Counted from the stretch's first letter, positions 36,396 to 46,015 are shown. The stretch: DNA of 64,000 bases from CAVPJW01 sp963705525 (GCA_963705525.1 CAVPJW010000001.1:134922-198921), one strand, 5' to 3'. The notes: generated by a model not told the origin, from the sequence alone. Numbers and translations: made by a program.

Positions 36396-37892
36396 ATGAG
36401 CGATATCAAGCTGGTAATCATCGGCGGCGGCTTGGCGGGTCTGTCGGCCGGGTGCTATGCGCGCGCGAATGGCTTCGACGTCACGATCGTCGAGCACAAT
36501 CTCGCGCTTGGAGGCGTTTGCACGGCCTGGCATCGCGGGCCCTATCTCGTGGACGGGTGTATCCACTGGCTCACCGGCGGTCCATTCCTTCGCTTATACG
36601 AAGAGCTGGGCATTGTCCCGGACGTGGAACTGCGCCCCCTCGAGGCCTTCACCACATACCGGGATGCCCGCGACCGATGGGAGGTGACGCTCACAGCCGA
36701 CCTGCGGCGGACACAGGACGCCCTGCGTGCGACCGGCCCAGAGGACGCGGACGAGCTCGCCCGCCTGTTCGAGGGCGCCGGCCTCATCGCTGACTTGAAT
36801 CCCCATGTCGATCGGCCGCCTGAGCTCGCAACGTTGAGCGACCGACTACGCAGCGTCTGGGATCTCCGGGACAGCGTCGGGACATTCCTCCATTTCCGCA
36901 AGCCGCTCGGGACGTGGATCAACGACGATCTAAAGACTCCACGACTGCGAGAGGTATTCCGGCGTCTGCTTCCGGCCGAAACCCCGACCCTGTTCTTGTT
37001 GCTGATCCTGGGGTACCTGGCACGTGGATGGCTCTCGAGGCCGGAGGGGGGCACCGCGCGATTCCGCGACGCGCTCATCGATCGGTACCAGCGACTGGGC
37101 GGCGAGACGCTCCTGAACACCACCGTGGAAGAGATCCTGGTCTCGGAGAGCCGAGCCCAAGGGGTCCGTCTCACCGATGGCACGCTGGTGGACGCGGACA
37201 TCGTGGTGTCGACCTCCAGTGCGCCGGAAACGGTCTTTCGTCTGCTCGCTGGCCGCTTCGGCGCCGCCGAATGGCGAGCGAGGATGGACACGTGGAAGAT
37301 GTTTCAGCCGATCATTCTGGCGAGCTACGGCGTCTCGACATCACTCGACGGCGAACCGGCGATGCTCGTTATCGATGGAATCGACCCGCTGATCATTGGC
37401 AACCATCCCAACGATTATCTGTATCTGCGCATCTACAACGAGGATCCTGCGTTTGCGCCGCCCGGGCACGCGGTGGTCCAAGCCATGCTCCAGACCGAGT
37501 ACGACTGGTGGGCGACACGCGGGGCCCACTATCAGCAAGAGAAAGACGCGGCGGCCGATCGTGTGCTCGGCTGTCTCGAACGACACCTGCCGGGAGTGGA
37601 GGCCAGCGTGCAGATGGTGGACATCGCGACACCGCTCACGTTCTGGCGCAGCGCGCGGGCCTGGCGGGGGGCCTTCGAGGGTTGGCTCCCGACGTCGGAT
37701 GCGTTCAAGCACGTACCGAAGCAATTACCGGGGCTGGATCGTTTCTACATGGCCGGACAGTGGGTCGAGCCCGGTGGAGGCGTGCCCACCGCCATCATGT
37801 CGGGCCGTCATGTCGTGGAGCTCGTGTGCGCAGCCCTGCGTCGCCCGTTTGCGGCTCCGGTCGGGACAGGCAAGCAGGACGAGCAGTGCTAA
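36396..37892 (+). CDS. Phytoene-desaturase-like NAD(P)/FAD oxidoreductase
   Basis: A 498-aa flavoprotein from ATG 36396 with GGAGG 7 nt upstream. The N-terminal FAD motif is VIIGGGLAGLSAGCYARANGF with GGVCTAW and a Trp/Tyr-rich substrate region after it. The C-terminal FAD motif is GQWVEPGGGVPTAIMSGRHV, as in CrtI and related retinol/carotenoid oxidoreductases. It could act on isoprenoids or other hydrophobic substrates; no carotenoid genes are near. Confidence 0.87.
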   Translation: MSDIKLVIIGGGLAGLSAGCYARANGFDVTIVEHNLALGGVCTAWHRGPYLVDGCIHWLTGGPFLRLYEELGIVPDVELRPLEAFTTYRDARDRWEVTLTADLRRTQDALRATGPEDADELARLFEGAGLIADLNPHVDRPPELATLSDRLRSVWDLRDSVGTFLHFRKPLGTWINDDLKTPRLREVFRRLLPAETPTLFLLLILGYLARGWLSRPEGGTARFRDALIDRYQRLGGETLLNTTVEEILVSESRAQGVRLTDGTLVDADIVVSTSSAPETVFRLLAGRFGAAEWRARMDTWKMFQPIILASYGVSTSLDGEPAMLVIDGIDPLIIGNHPNDYLYLRIYNEDPAFAPPGHAVVQAMLQTEYDWWATRGAHYQQEKDAAADRVLGCLERHLPGVEASVQMVDIATPLTFWRSARAWRGAFEGWLPTSDAFKHVPKQLPGLDRFYMAGQWVEPGGGVPTAIMSGRHVVELVCAALRRPFAAPVGTGKQDEQC

Positions 37893-38017
37893 AGGAGCCG
37901 CCACCATCGGCGCAGTCTTCAGACCGCGGTCGCGGTTCGCGCAGAACGACGCGACACTCCTTTCTGTGGTGCGCCGGCATGGCTCGTGAATTGCCAAGCT
38001 GATGAGGACTTGAGTGC

Positions 38018-38395
38018 ATGAACAAACAATTATTGAATGACTCGTTGGGTTGGGGATTTGTTCTTTGGCTTATCGGCTACATCCTTGGAATCTTCCTTTT
38101 CTTTGTTGTCCCTCCATCGTTGATTGGCTGGGTGATTATGCCCATTGGAATCATCATGACTTTGTGGATCTTGTTGAAACGAGTGAAGGCCAATCTTCTG
38201 CAGTATTACGTGATCATGGCTCTCGTGTGGACTGTGATGGCTGTTGTCTGTGACTATCTCTTCATTGTCAAAGCGTTCAGTCCGCCAGACGGATACTACA
38301 AGCTGGATGTGTATCTGTATTACACCCTCACTTTCATTGCTCCCTTGGCAGTTGGCTGGTGGAAGGCGTCAATACCCAGAAAAATGTTTGTGTGA
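38018..38395 (+). CDS. AT-rich small membrane protein
   Basis: A 125-aa protein with about four hydrophobic helices (GFVLWLIGYILGIFLFFVV, LIGWVIMPIGIIMTLWILL, YYVIMALVWTVMAVVCDYL, YYTLTFIAPLAVGWW). It uses many A/T-ending codons, against G/C-ending ones in its neighbours, which suggests recent transfer. A GAGG site precedes the ATG. No family is recognised; it resembles small uncharacterised integral membrane proteins. Confidence 0.7.
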   Translation: MNKQLLNDSLGWGFVLWLIGYILGIFLFFVVPPSLIGWVIMPIGIIMTLWILLKRVKANLLQYYVIMALVWTVMAVVCDYLFIVKAFSPPDGYYKLDVYLYYTLTFIAPLAVGWWKASIPRKMFV

Positions 38396-38554
38396 CCGTG
38401 ACGATCACCGCCGCCGTTTGATCCGCCTGAAGAACGCCGCGCAACGCGCCGAACATCCCAGTGAACGGCAAGCGTGGCGAGACCGGGATGCTCTCTTTCT
38501 GGTTTGCCGTGGATGGCTCGCGACGAGCAGCGGCGCCTGCTAGACTCAAAGGCT

Positions 38555-39901
38555 GTGAAGACCATCATCGAACCGTTCCGGATCAAGAGCGTCGAACCGC
38601 TGCGTTTCAGCACCCGTGAGGAGCGCGAGGAACGGCTCGCGGCCGCCGGCTACAACCTGTTCGGCCTGCACGCCCGCGATATCCTGATCGATCTCCTGAC
38701 CGACTCGGGCACGAGCGCCATGTCGACCGAGCAATGGGCGGCGATGATGCGGGGCGACGAATCCTACGCCGGCAGCGAGAGCTTCTACCGGATGGAGCGC
38801 GCGGCCCGCGATCTGATGGGTTTTCGCCACATCATCCCGACCCATCAGGGGCGCGCCGCGGAGCGCATTCTGTTCACGATTCTCTGCAAGCCCGGCCAGG
38901 TGGTGCCGAACAACACGCATTTCGACACCACTCGGGCCAACATCGAGTCTACCGGCGCCCGCGCCGTCGACCTGCCGATTCCGGAGGCCGCCGACACGCA
39001 GGCCCGGCTCGACTTCAAAGGCAACATGGACGTGGCCGCGCTCGAGCGTCTCATCGAGACCGAGGGCGCCGACCGGATACCGCTGGTGATGCTGACGATC
39101 ACCAACAATTCGGGCGGGGGCCAGCCGGTGTCCATGGCCAATATCGCCGCGGCTCGGGACATCGCGGCGCGCTACGGGATCCCGTTCTATCTCGACGCCT
39201 GCCGGTTCGCCGAAAATGCCTGGTTCATCCGGGAGCGTGAGCCTGGCCACGCCCACCTCACGCCGAAACAGATTGCGCAGAAGATGTTTTCCTATGCGGA
39301 CGGCTGCACGTTTTCGGCGAAGAAGGACGCCTTCGCCAACATCGGGGGCCTGCTGTCGACCAACGACGATCGGCTGGCCGTTCAGGAGACCAACCTGTTG
39401 ATCCTCACCGAGGGGTTTCCCACCTACGGTGGCCTGGCCGGGCGGGATCTGGACGCGATCGCAGTCGGACTGGAGGAAGTGCTCCAGCCTGACTACCTCC
39501 GGTATCGCACGCGCTCGGTGGAGTACCTGGGCCGGCATATCGCCGATCACGGCGTACCCATCGTGGAGCCGCCGGGCGGACACGCCGTGTACATTGATGC
39601 TGCACGCATGCTGCCGCACATTCCGCGCCACCAGTTTCCGGCGCAGGCGCTCGCCGTCGAACTGTACCGCCACGCCGGCATTCGCTCGGTCGAGATCGGC
39701 TCGGTGATGTTCGGCGACAAGGCGCGGCACGAGTTGCTGCGACTGACGATTCCCCGGAGGGTCTACACACAAAGCCATATCGACTACGTGGTGGAGGCCA
39801 TATTGGAAGTCGCCGCGCGACGAGAGACCCTGCGAGGATTCGTGATCGAGTCGGAGCCGCAATTCCTGCGGCACTTCAGTGCACGATTCCGTCCGCTGTG
39901 A
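38555..39901 (+). CDS. Tryptophanase/tyrosine phenol-lyase family enzyme, tryptophanase-like residues
   Basis: A 448-aa PLP beta-eliminating lyase from GTG 38555, where EPFRIKSVEP matches the family N-terminus; ATG 38513 is an alternative. PLP features include PTHQGRAAE, TNNSGGGQPVSMAN, DACRFAENA and the Schiff-base Lys in TFSAKKDAF. Tyrosine phenol-lyases have Thr124 and Arg381 at the specificity positions. Here the aligned residues are Asp (HFDTTR) and Ile (SVEIGS), as in tryptophanase. So indole, pyruvate and ammonia from tryptophan is the better prediction, though overall similarity is mixed. Confidence 0.88.
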   Translation: MKTIIEPFRIKSVEPLRFSTREEREERLAAAGYNLFGLHARDILIDLLTDSGTSAMSTEQWAAMMRGDESYAGSESFYRMERAARDLMGFRHIIPTHQGRAAERILFTILCKPGQVVPNNTHFDTTRANIESTGARAVDLPIPEAADTQARLDFKGNMDVAALERLIETEGADRIPLVMLTITNNSGGGQPVSMANIAAARDIAARYGIPFYLDACRFAENAWFIREREPGHAHLTPKQIAQKMFSYADGCTFSAKKDAFANIGGLLSTNDDRLAVQETNLLILTEGFPTYGGLAGRDLDAIAVGLEEVLQPDYLRYRTRSVEYLGRHIADHGVPIVEPPGGHAVYIDAARMLPHIPRHQFPAQALAVELYRHAGIRSVEIGSVMFGDKARHELLRLTIPRRVYTQSHIDYVVEAILEVAARRETLRGFVIESEPQFLRHFSARFRPL

Positions 39902-39997
39902 TTGAGGAGTCGAGGCAGAGGGTCTGCACCATGATCTTCTGCACTGTGACCTGTCGCCTGCGACGACAACCAAGGATGTGCCGGTGCCTACGGGACT

Positions 39998-40942
39998 TCA
40001 GTGTCGAAACGAAGTGGCATCACGCAACGTGCAGAGCGCCCGGATGTGTTCAGGAGTGGTTCCGCAACACCCGCCGATGATTCGCGCACCGATCTCAATC
40101 CATTGGCGGGCCGCGGCTGTGTACTCGTCGCAGGTCGGGCTCGTGGCGAATCGCCATCCGAGCCGAGGATCGGCCAACCCGATGTTGGCATAGGCTCCGA
40201 TCGGATTCGAGGTCGCGGCTCGAAGCGAGCGTAATCCGTTCGCGATGTGTGGAACGCTCGTGCAGTTGATTAGGAAAGCGTCTGGACGAAGAGGCGACAG
40301 CGCCAAGATCATCTCCTGGAACGTTTCACCGCTCAGGATTCGACCGTCCGCGCCGCAGGCGAAGCTGACCAGAACCGGCAAGTGGACCGCTTTCGCCTCG
40401 ACCAGCGCGGCCTCCGCCTCGCGGATCGTGTTCATTGTTTCAATTAAGATGAGATCAACGCCTGCGTCCTTGAGCCGCTCGATCAACTGTCGGTGTTCAG
40501 CTCGCGCGGTCTCAGTGTCAGGAACCAGCCACGGCTCGTAGCAATCCTCGAGCGGCGCGACCGAGCCGGCGATCCACACCGGGTGACACGCTTCCAGGTC
40601 CCTCGCCTCCTGGGCGAGTTGCACCGCCAGGCGCGTGAGGTCGCGAGCGCGGGTCGCCAAGCCAACTTTCCCCAGGGCCCTCTCGGTCGACCGAAACGTG
40701 TTCGTCGTGATGAGTTCTGCGCCGGCTCGGATATAGTCGCGATGGATTTCGCGCACCAGGTCGGGCTGATTGAGCAACCCATGCACAGACCACAACGGCA
40801 GGCGGGTCAACACGCCGCGGCGCTGGAGTTCGGTGCCCATAGCCCCATCGAGCAGGAGAGGGGAGCCGCGGGCCAGCCGTGAAAGAAAAGTGGACCCGCT
40901 ATCTCCGTAACTACGGGTGCTGGTCGAAATTCGTGGATGCAT
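39998..40942 (-). CDS. Homocysteine S-methyltransferase family protein
   Basis: A 314-aa TIM-barrel methyltransferase of the MHT/MmuM/BhmT domain. LLLDGAMGTELQRRG opens the domain, NTFRSTERAL and IETMNTIREA lie mid-protein, and the zinc thiols are INCTS and GGCCGTTPEH near the end. It could methylate homocysteine using S-methylmethionine or a related donor. A truncated near-copy of its C-terminal third lies at 63306-63660. Confidence 0.9.
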   Translation of the reverse strand: MHPRISTSTRSYGDSGSTFLSRLARGSPLLLDGAMGTELQRRGVLTRLPLWSVHGLLNQPDLVREIHRDYIRAGAELITTNTFRSTERALGKVGLATRARDLTRLAVQLAQEARDLEACHPVWIAGSVAPLEDCYEPWLVPDTETARAEHRQLIERLKDAGVDLILIETMNTIREAEAALVEAKAVHLPVLVSFACGADGRILSGETFQEMILALSPLRPDAFLINCTSVPHIANGLRSLRAATSNPIGAYANIGLADPRLGWRFATSPTCDEYTAAARQWIEIGARIIGGCCGTTPEHIRALCTLRDATSFRH

Positions 40943-40977
40943 TCCTTCAGTGTGTCACGAGAGCTTGATGCGGTCTG

Positions 40978-41220
40978 TTACGCCGCTGCTGATTCAAGCG
41001 ATGACGCGTTGCGCACGAGCACGGTCTTGCCTGTCACGCCTCCCTGGCCGAGCAACTCATGCGCGTGTCTTGCCTCGGCAAGAGGAAATCGCCGCGCGAT
41101 CAGCGGCTTGATCTTCTGCTGTTGAAGGAGTTCACACAGGGCGATCAAATCCTGTCGACACAACGCCGGCTTTAGCCGTTTGAGCCACTGGATGCTGTAG
41201 GGGACCACCCGTTTCCGGCC
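40978..41220 (-). pseudogene. C-terminal remnant of a zinc-type MDR/quinone oxidoreductase
   Basis: About 80 codons matching the end of a medium-chain dehydrogenase/quinone reductase: VPYSIQWLKRLKP, then IARRFPLAEARHAHELLG and VTGKTVLVRNA, ending at a natural stop. The N-terminal and NAD-binding parts are missing; upstream sequence up to 41396 does not continue the protein in any frame. Evidently a deletion left only the 3' end. Confidence 0.65.
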
Positions 41221-41396
41221 CGGGAGACAGTCCACGCGGGAAGAAGACGGAGAGACTGCGGCGGGGCAGCGGTTTGATCGGCACAAGTTCTGAGGGCCAC
41301 GCGAAAGACGTTACGAAGGCGAAGCCGTGCTGATGTCGCCCGCAATGTGACCTGTCAGACCTGCCAAATGCCTGCCGCGGGACAGCCGAGATCGGA

Positions 41397-41831
41397 CTAC
41401 GGCTTCGCCGCCAGGTACTTGATCTGCTTCAGCGCCATCCCCTGGGTGGCCAGTTCGGACTGCCCGGAGGGGAACTTGTTCACCTGAAGCATGAACGCCG
41501 TGATGTCCGCGACTTGCTGCCGGCTCAGTTGACCCTCCCTTCCGACGGGCATCGTCGTGCGGTTGCGATCGAACAGGTCGCCGACCGTCTGTCCGTCATA
41601 GTTCGCAGCGAACGCCGGGCCGGAGAGCGCTGGTGGCATACCGCCGCCCTCGCCGTTCGGGCCATGGCAGCCTGCGCATTCCCTGTCGAACAGCGTGGCG
41701 CCGCGAGTCGCCTGCGCTTCGGTGTATACCCCGTCCCAGACCGACCGCTCCGCCTGCGCGCGAAGCGCCGAGTACGACACCCCGATCACCCCTAGCGCGA
41801 TGGCCATGGCGACTGCGATCCTGGCGTTCAT
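41397..41831 (-). CDS. Exported mono-heme cytochrome c, partner of the PQQ dehydrogenase
   Basis: A 144-aa cytochrome c with a signal peptide (AVAMAIALGVIGVSYSA) and heme site CAGCHGPNGEG near residue 53. The distal Met may be TTMPVGREG. It lies 69 nt downstream of the PQQ dehydrogenase on the same strand, an arrangement common where the cytochrome takes electrons from the quinoprotein. GAGG precedes the ATG. Confidence 0.9.
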   Translation of the reverse strand: MNARIAVAMAIALGVIGVSYSALRAQAERSVWDGVYTEAQATRGATLFDRECAGCHGPNGEGGGMPPALSGPAFAANYDGQTVGDLFDRNRTTMPVGREGQLSRQQVADITAFMLQVNKFPSGQSELATQGMALKQIKYLAAKP

Positions 41832-41900
41832 ATCGCCTCACTCGAAGTGTGTGCGTGCGGGTTCAGGGCCATCGCCCCCGGCCCTCGCGGGAACACCGCG

Positions 41901-44066
41901 CTACCGCCGCATGGTGATCGGCCTTCCGATTTCTTCCTCCGGCAACGCGAACGCGATGTACTCGCTCGTGTAGTTCCCGCCGCCCACGGCGACGATGATG
42001 TACTGCCGGCCGTCCAGCATGTAGGTCATCGGGCTGCCGCTCTGGGACGACGGCATCCACACCGCACCGACTTCCTTGCCCGTCTGCTGGTCGTAGGCGC
42101 GCAGCATCGCGCCCCGCGGCCGATCCGGCGGCGCGGTCACCTGCGGGTCGCCGACGATGACCAGCGACTTGGTGAGGACCACCCCGACGATGCCGGTCTG
42201 GCCGGTCTTCGGGATGTTCATGCCCTTGAGCAGCGGGCTGTTTCGCACGACGTCCGGTGTATCGCCGTGCGGCACCTGCCACTTGATCGTGCCGTTGCTC
42301 ATGTCGATCGCCGCGATCACGCCGTACGGCGGCTTGATGATCGGGAGCCCGCCCAGCCCTTCGGTCAGGGGATTCCCGCGCCCGGCGGCAGGCGGGGCCG
42401 GCGTTTCATGACGCCCGTATCCGCTGGTCGAGGGTGCCTCGAAGTCGGGTTGGCCGAAGTTCGGCGCTTCCCAGATGGCAATGTGGTTCGGGTGTGCCGA
42501 AGGCTTGACGGAGTCGTAGTACTCCTGCGTGAGGGTCCCGGCCCCCACGGAGGAGTTATTGGCCTGCGTGTAGAAGATGCCTGTTTCCGGGTTGAACGAA
42601 GAGCCCGGCCAGTTGACGCCGCCCATCGTGTTGCCGACCTGGACGCTGCCGAGCACCCTGTCGTTCGGAATCACGTATGGCACGAACGGCGTCTGCTCCC
42701 ACCGGAACTTCTTCAGATTCGACAGGGCCTGCGCACGCAACTCCGGTGTGAAGTCGATCACATCGTCGGTCGCGAGGTAGTTGCGCGAGAACGTCGGCGG
42801 CTTCGTCGGGAACGGCTGCGTCGGCCACGACTTCTCGCCCGGCACGTCGGACTGTGGCACGGGCTTCTCGACGATCGGCCAGATCGGTTCGCCCGTGATG
42901 CGGTCGAACGTGTAGAGCCAGCCTTCCTTGCTCGGCTGTCCCACAATCTTGCGCGGCTTGCCGTCAATCGTCACGTCCATCACGAGCGGCGCCCCGCCCA
43001 GGTCGTAGTCCCAGAGCCCGTGGTGGACGATCTGATAGTGCCACTTCCGCTTGCCGGTCTTCAGATCGACGGCCACGAGGGTCTCGCCAAAGAGGCCGGC
43101 GCCCGGCCGGTTGCCGCCGTACACGTCGATCGTCGGTGATTCGCCGGGCAGATACACGAGCCCGGCTTCCGGATCCGCCGACATCTCTGTCCACACGCCG
43201 GTGTTGCCGGTCCAATTCCAGGAGTCGTTCTCCCACGTCTCATGACCGAACTCGCCCGGGCCGGGCATCATGTCAAACCGCCAGAGCTGTTTGCCGGTGC
43301 GCACGTCATAGGCGCGCACGAGGCCCTTGGAGTTGTTCGTGTATAGGTAGTGGAGTCCTTCGGCCATCGCCGACTGGACGACGACGATGTCGCCGACCAC
43401 AAGCGGCGTCGAGTTGGTGCCGATTTCACCCTCGACGAGGGGAATCTGCACCTGCTGCCACTTTCCGTTCACGAGCTTGCCGTAGACCACGCCTTCCTTC
43501 AGATCGACCATGCCGTCCTTCCCGAAGGTCGGAATGGGCTGGCCGGTCTTGGCGTTCAACTGGACGAGTCGATACCCGATCGTGACGTAGATGATCCGCT
43601 CGTCGCCGTTACCGTCGGTCCAGTACGACAGGCCGCGGCCCGAGAGGACGCGCGGGGCCATTTCGGCACGCTTCCCCTCGTTCATGCTGTACACCCATTT
43701 CTGCTCGCCAGTTTTCGCGTCGAGCGCCACGATCGCGCGGCGCGTGCCGCCGGTCATGTAGAGAGTGCCCTTGACCATGAGCGGCGTGCCCTCGAGCTTG
43801 TACTCGGGACGCGGACCAAGGTTGTCCGTCTTGAAGCGCCAGGCCACCTCGAGCTTGTCAAAGTTGGACGCGTTGATTTGGTCCAGCGGGGAGTAACGGC
43901 TCCCCTTGATGTCGGCGTTGTAATTGGGCCACTCGCCGTTCTTGACGCTCGGGAAGCCGGACGTGGCCGTCTGGCCCCAGAGCCGCGGGGCCACCGGCGT
44001 TGGGGCCGCAATGAGGAGAGTGAACAGCGCCAGTATTGAGATGATTCGTGACAATGGGCGCGGCAT
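41901..44066 (-). CDS. PQQ-dependent (quinoprotein) dehydrogenase
   Basis: A ~721-aa exported quinoprotein from ATG 44066 (a longer start at 44096 is possible). A signal peptide (IISILALFTLLIAAPTPVAP) precedes repeated beta-propeller blades with the W-docking pattern: GSRYSPLDQINASNFDKLEVAW, ALDAKTGEQKWVY, RAYDVRTGKQLWRFD and RAYDQQTGKE. The overall layout matches glucose/alcohol-type PQQ dehydrogenases without an N-terminal membrane anchor. Substrate cannot be fixed from the sequence. Its neighbour cytochrome c is a likely acceptor. Confidence 0.92.
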   Translation of the reverse strand: MPRPLSRIISILALFTLLIAAPTPVAPRLWGQTATSGFPSVKNGEWPNYNADIKGSRYSPLDQINASNFDKLEVAWRFKTDNLGPRPEYKLEGTPLMVKGTLYMTGGTRRAIVALDAKTGEQKWVYSMNEGKRAEMAPRVLSGRGLSYWTDGNGDERIIYVTIGYRLVQLNAKTGQPIPTFGKDGMVDLKEGVVYGKLVNGKWQQVQIPLVEGEIGTNSTPLVVGDIVVVQSAMAEGLHYLYTNNSKGLVRAYDVRTGKQLWRFDMMPGPGEFGHETWENDSWNWTGNTGVWTEMSADPEAGLVYLPGESPTIDVYGGNRPGAGLFGETLVAVDLKTGKRKWHYQIVHHGLWDYDLGGAPLVMDVTIDGKPRKIVGQPSKEGWLYTFDRITGEPIWPIVEKPVPQSDVPGEKSWPTQPFPTKPPTFSRNYLATDDVIDFTPELRAQALSNLKKFRWEQTPFVPYVIPNDRVLGSVQVGNTMGGVNWPGSSFNPETGIFYTQANNSSVGAGTLTQEYYDSVKPSAHPNHIAIWEAPNFGQPDFEAPSTSGYGRHETPAPPAAGRGNPLTEGLGGLPIIKPPYGVIAAIDMSNGTIKWQVPHGDTPDVVRNSPLLKGMNIPKTGQTGIVGVVLTKSLVIVGDPQVTAPPDRPRGAMLRAYDQQTGKEVGAVWMPSSQSGSPMTYMLDGRQYIIVAVGGGNYTSEYIAFALPEEEIGRPITMRR

Positions 44067-44859
44067 GAAGGCTCCCTTCTTCCGGAAAGGCGACAAGATC
44101 GATTCCGGAAGTGCAATTGCTGGACCAGCAGAAGGTCAGCGTTCTTGCGAGGAATCATGAGGCGGCCACGATCTTGACGGAAATCCGTTGGGGAAGAATC
44201 CGCGGGCCAGCGCGGTTTTTCCGATCTTGCGCCCGCCGGATCTGCTCGTGCGCCGCAGCCTGCAAGACACGGCCTCGCACGTCGGTTAAGGCGCCGGGCG
44301 AAGGGTACGATCGGTGGTTAGATCCACGGAAATGGCGCGCCCGGCGCGGACTCGAATCTGCGCCCCCGGCTTAGCAGGGTGCGTTCCGGTGAAGGATGCT
44401 CTTGCGTGTCAACTGATTGCGAGGACTGCCACGCGGACGTTCCACGCGGTTGACTCGCCGCGTCCGCCGCGGACCACACCGATTAGCGCGAGTGCACACG
44501 CCGATCTGAAGCACTGCGCGACCAGCCGCGGATCGAGCTATGATCGTGTTCGCCTGGCACACCTGCGTTCCTGGAACCTGTCCGCCGACGCCGCATCGTA
44601 TGTTCACGGCATCGACTCTCAGCCTTCATCAAAGCCATCCACGAACGGTGATGTGCATGTCGCATGTCTCGGGCGTCTGCTAGTAGCACCGCATCGATTC
44701 TGGCGTGCTCGATCTGCTTATGGTCGCCGCTATCTGGTATCGCTCGCGAAAGCTGAATCGCCGGAATGAAGAATTCTGGCGTTTCTTCGATCGTCGAGCG
44801 GCCGAACCGGTCTTCATACTGTGGACGTAACTTCGCCGTCGTGGGAGGGACAACGTTCA
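44067..44859. other. Intergenic region with a pseudo-tRNA and no intact gene
   Basis: Nearly 800 nt between the leftward PQQ dehydrogenase and the rightward methyltransferase. Apart from the tRNA-Arg 3' relic (44333-44382) no frame shows protein homology. It may contain both promoters. An unexplained GGGAGGGA at 44843-44850 serves as ribosome site for the next gene. Confidence 0.5.
44333..44382 (-). pseudogene. tRNA-Arg 3'-half relic
   Basis: Minus strand: ...CTGCTAAGCCGGGGG, GCGCAGATTCGAGTCC and GCGCCGGGCGCGCCA. This is a tRNA 3' half with anticodon loop (CTTCTAA mutated to CTGCTAA), T-arm, acceptor strand and encoded CCA. The 5' half is not present in tRNA-like form. It shares most of its 50 nt with the relic at 57201. 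Confidence 0.65.
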
Positions 44860-45672
44860 ATGAATCCGAACAAGGCATTGTGGGAAAAGGGTGACTTCAC
44901 GCGCATCGCGGCCAGCATGCGAGAGAGCGGAGAGGCTGTCGTCGCCGCACTGGGCATCACCGCGGGATTGAAGGTGCTGGATTTGGGATGCGGCGACGGG
45001 ACGACGGCCCTACCGGCGGCCAGGCTGAGCGCGGACGTCCTCGGCGTCGACATCGCGAGCAATCTTGTCGCAGCCGGGAACAGGCGCGCGCAGGCAGAGG
45101 GCCTGAAGAATTGCCGGTTCCAGGAAGGCGATGCCACAAACCTGAGCGACCTCGCCGATCAGAGCTTCGACCTCGTGGTCAGCATCTTCGGAGCCATGTT
45201 CGCGCCCAAACCGTTCGATGTGGCCAGGGAAATGGTGCGTGTGACGCGGCTTGGGGGCCGGATCGTGATGGGGAACTGGATTCCGAACGATCCGACACTC
45301 GTCGCGCAGATTCTAAGGATCAGCTCCGCCTACTCGCCGCCACCGCCCGAGGGCTTCGTCAGCCCCATGATGTGGGGGATCGAGGGCAATGTGATCGAGC
45401 GATTTGCGGCAGCCGGGGTTCCAGCCGAGAAGATCTCGTTCATCAAGGATACGTATACCTTCAGGTCTCCGGGCACACCCTCTCAGTTTGTCGCTGACTT
45501 CAGAAACTACTACGGGCCCACTATGAATGCGTTCGCCGCCGCCGAACAGAGCGGCAAAGCTGCGGATCTTCAGCAGGAGCTTGTGGCGCTCTTCGAGCGC
45601 GAGAACAGGAGCGAGGTCAAGGGTGCCACGTTGATTCCCGCGACCTTCCTTCGCGTCACCGTCGCCCGTTGA
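44860..45672 (+). CDS. Class I SAM-dependent methyltransferase (UbiE-like)
   Basis: A 270-aa methyltransferase from ATG 44860, with GGGAGGGA nine nt upstream. Motif I is VLDLGCGDGTTALPAA, with GVDIAS, EGDATNLSDLADQSFDLVV (motif II) and LGGRIVMGNW. The core is of the UbiE/arsenite-methyltransferase type; the C-terminal ~90 residues form a substrate lid. No Cys triad typical of ArsM is seen, so a small-molecule substrate remains open. Confidence 0.87.
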   Translation: MNPNKALWEKGDFTRIAASMRESGEAVVAALGITAGLKVLDLGCGDGTTALPAARLSADVLGVDIASNLVAAGNRRAQAEGLKNCRFQEGDATNLSDLADQSFDLVVSIFGAMFAPKPFDVAREMVRVTRLGGRIVMGNWIPNDPTLVAQILRISSAYSPPPPEGFVSPMMWGIEGNVIERFAAAGVPAEKISFIKDTYTFRSPGTPSQFVADFRNYYGPTMNAFAAAEQSGKAADLQQELVALFERENRSEVKGATLIPATFLRVTVAR

Positions 45673-45837
45673 GCGGGATGTGTGTTCGCCCCTGGCTATG
45701 ATGGGTAGTTACGACTCGGGGGTGGCACGCGCCAGCAGGGGATACAGGTGGTCGAGCAGTACGTCGATGCGGTGCGTCACAACGACGCTCCACTCTCCCC
45801 CTTCATCCGGATGCGGTGTGCGAGTTCCCGACGAGCT

Positions 45838-46015
45838 CTCAATCCGACGTGTGGCAATGAATGTTCGAGAGCTTTTCCGCCTTCGGATCGTTCGTCCAAA
45901 CGCCCTGCGGCCCACGAAAATCCGGAATGCCCGACTCGGTGGAGAACCTGCGCCGGTCAGCGCGACAATGCGCTGCGCATCCGCGATCCAGCGCCGGACC
46001 TCGTGAATCCCGACG
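45838..46015 (-). pseudogene. Truncated, frameshifted duplicate of the sirtuin N-terminus
   Basis: The minus strand encodes STESGIPDFRGPQGVWT then NDPKAEKLSNIH, closely matching the intact sirtuin, with a disrupted reading just upstream of it. At DNA level it aligns with about 31911-32090 of the intact gene: identical runs such as CGGCCCACGAAAATCCGGAA and many point differences. The rest of the gene is missing, so this is a dead partial copy. Confidence 0.72.

Noticed and set aside
38555..39901. Tyrosine phenol-lyase as firm function
   Set aside because: The Thr and Arg that define phenol-lyase specificity are replaced by the tryptophanase-type Asp and Ile.
38546..39973. 475-residue minus-strand frame over the tryptophanase gene
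   Set aside because: Codon shadow with no motifs; the sense gene is clear.
41847..43139. 430-residue plus-strand frame over the PQQ dehydrogenase
   Set aside because: His/Arg-rich antisense shadow.
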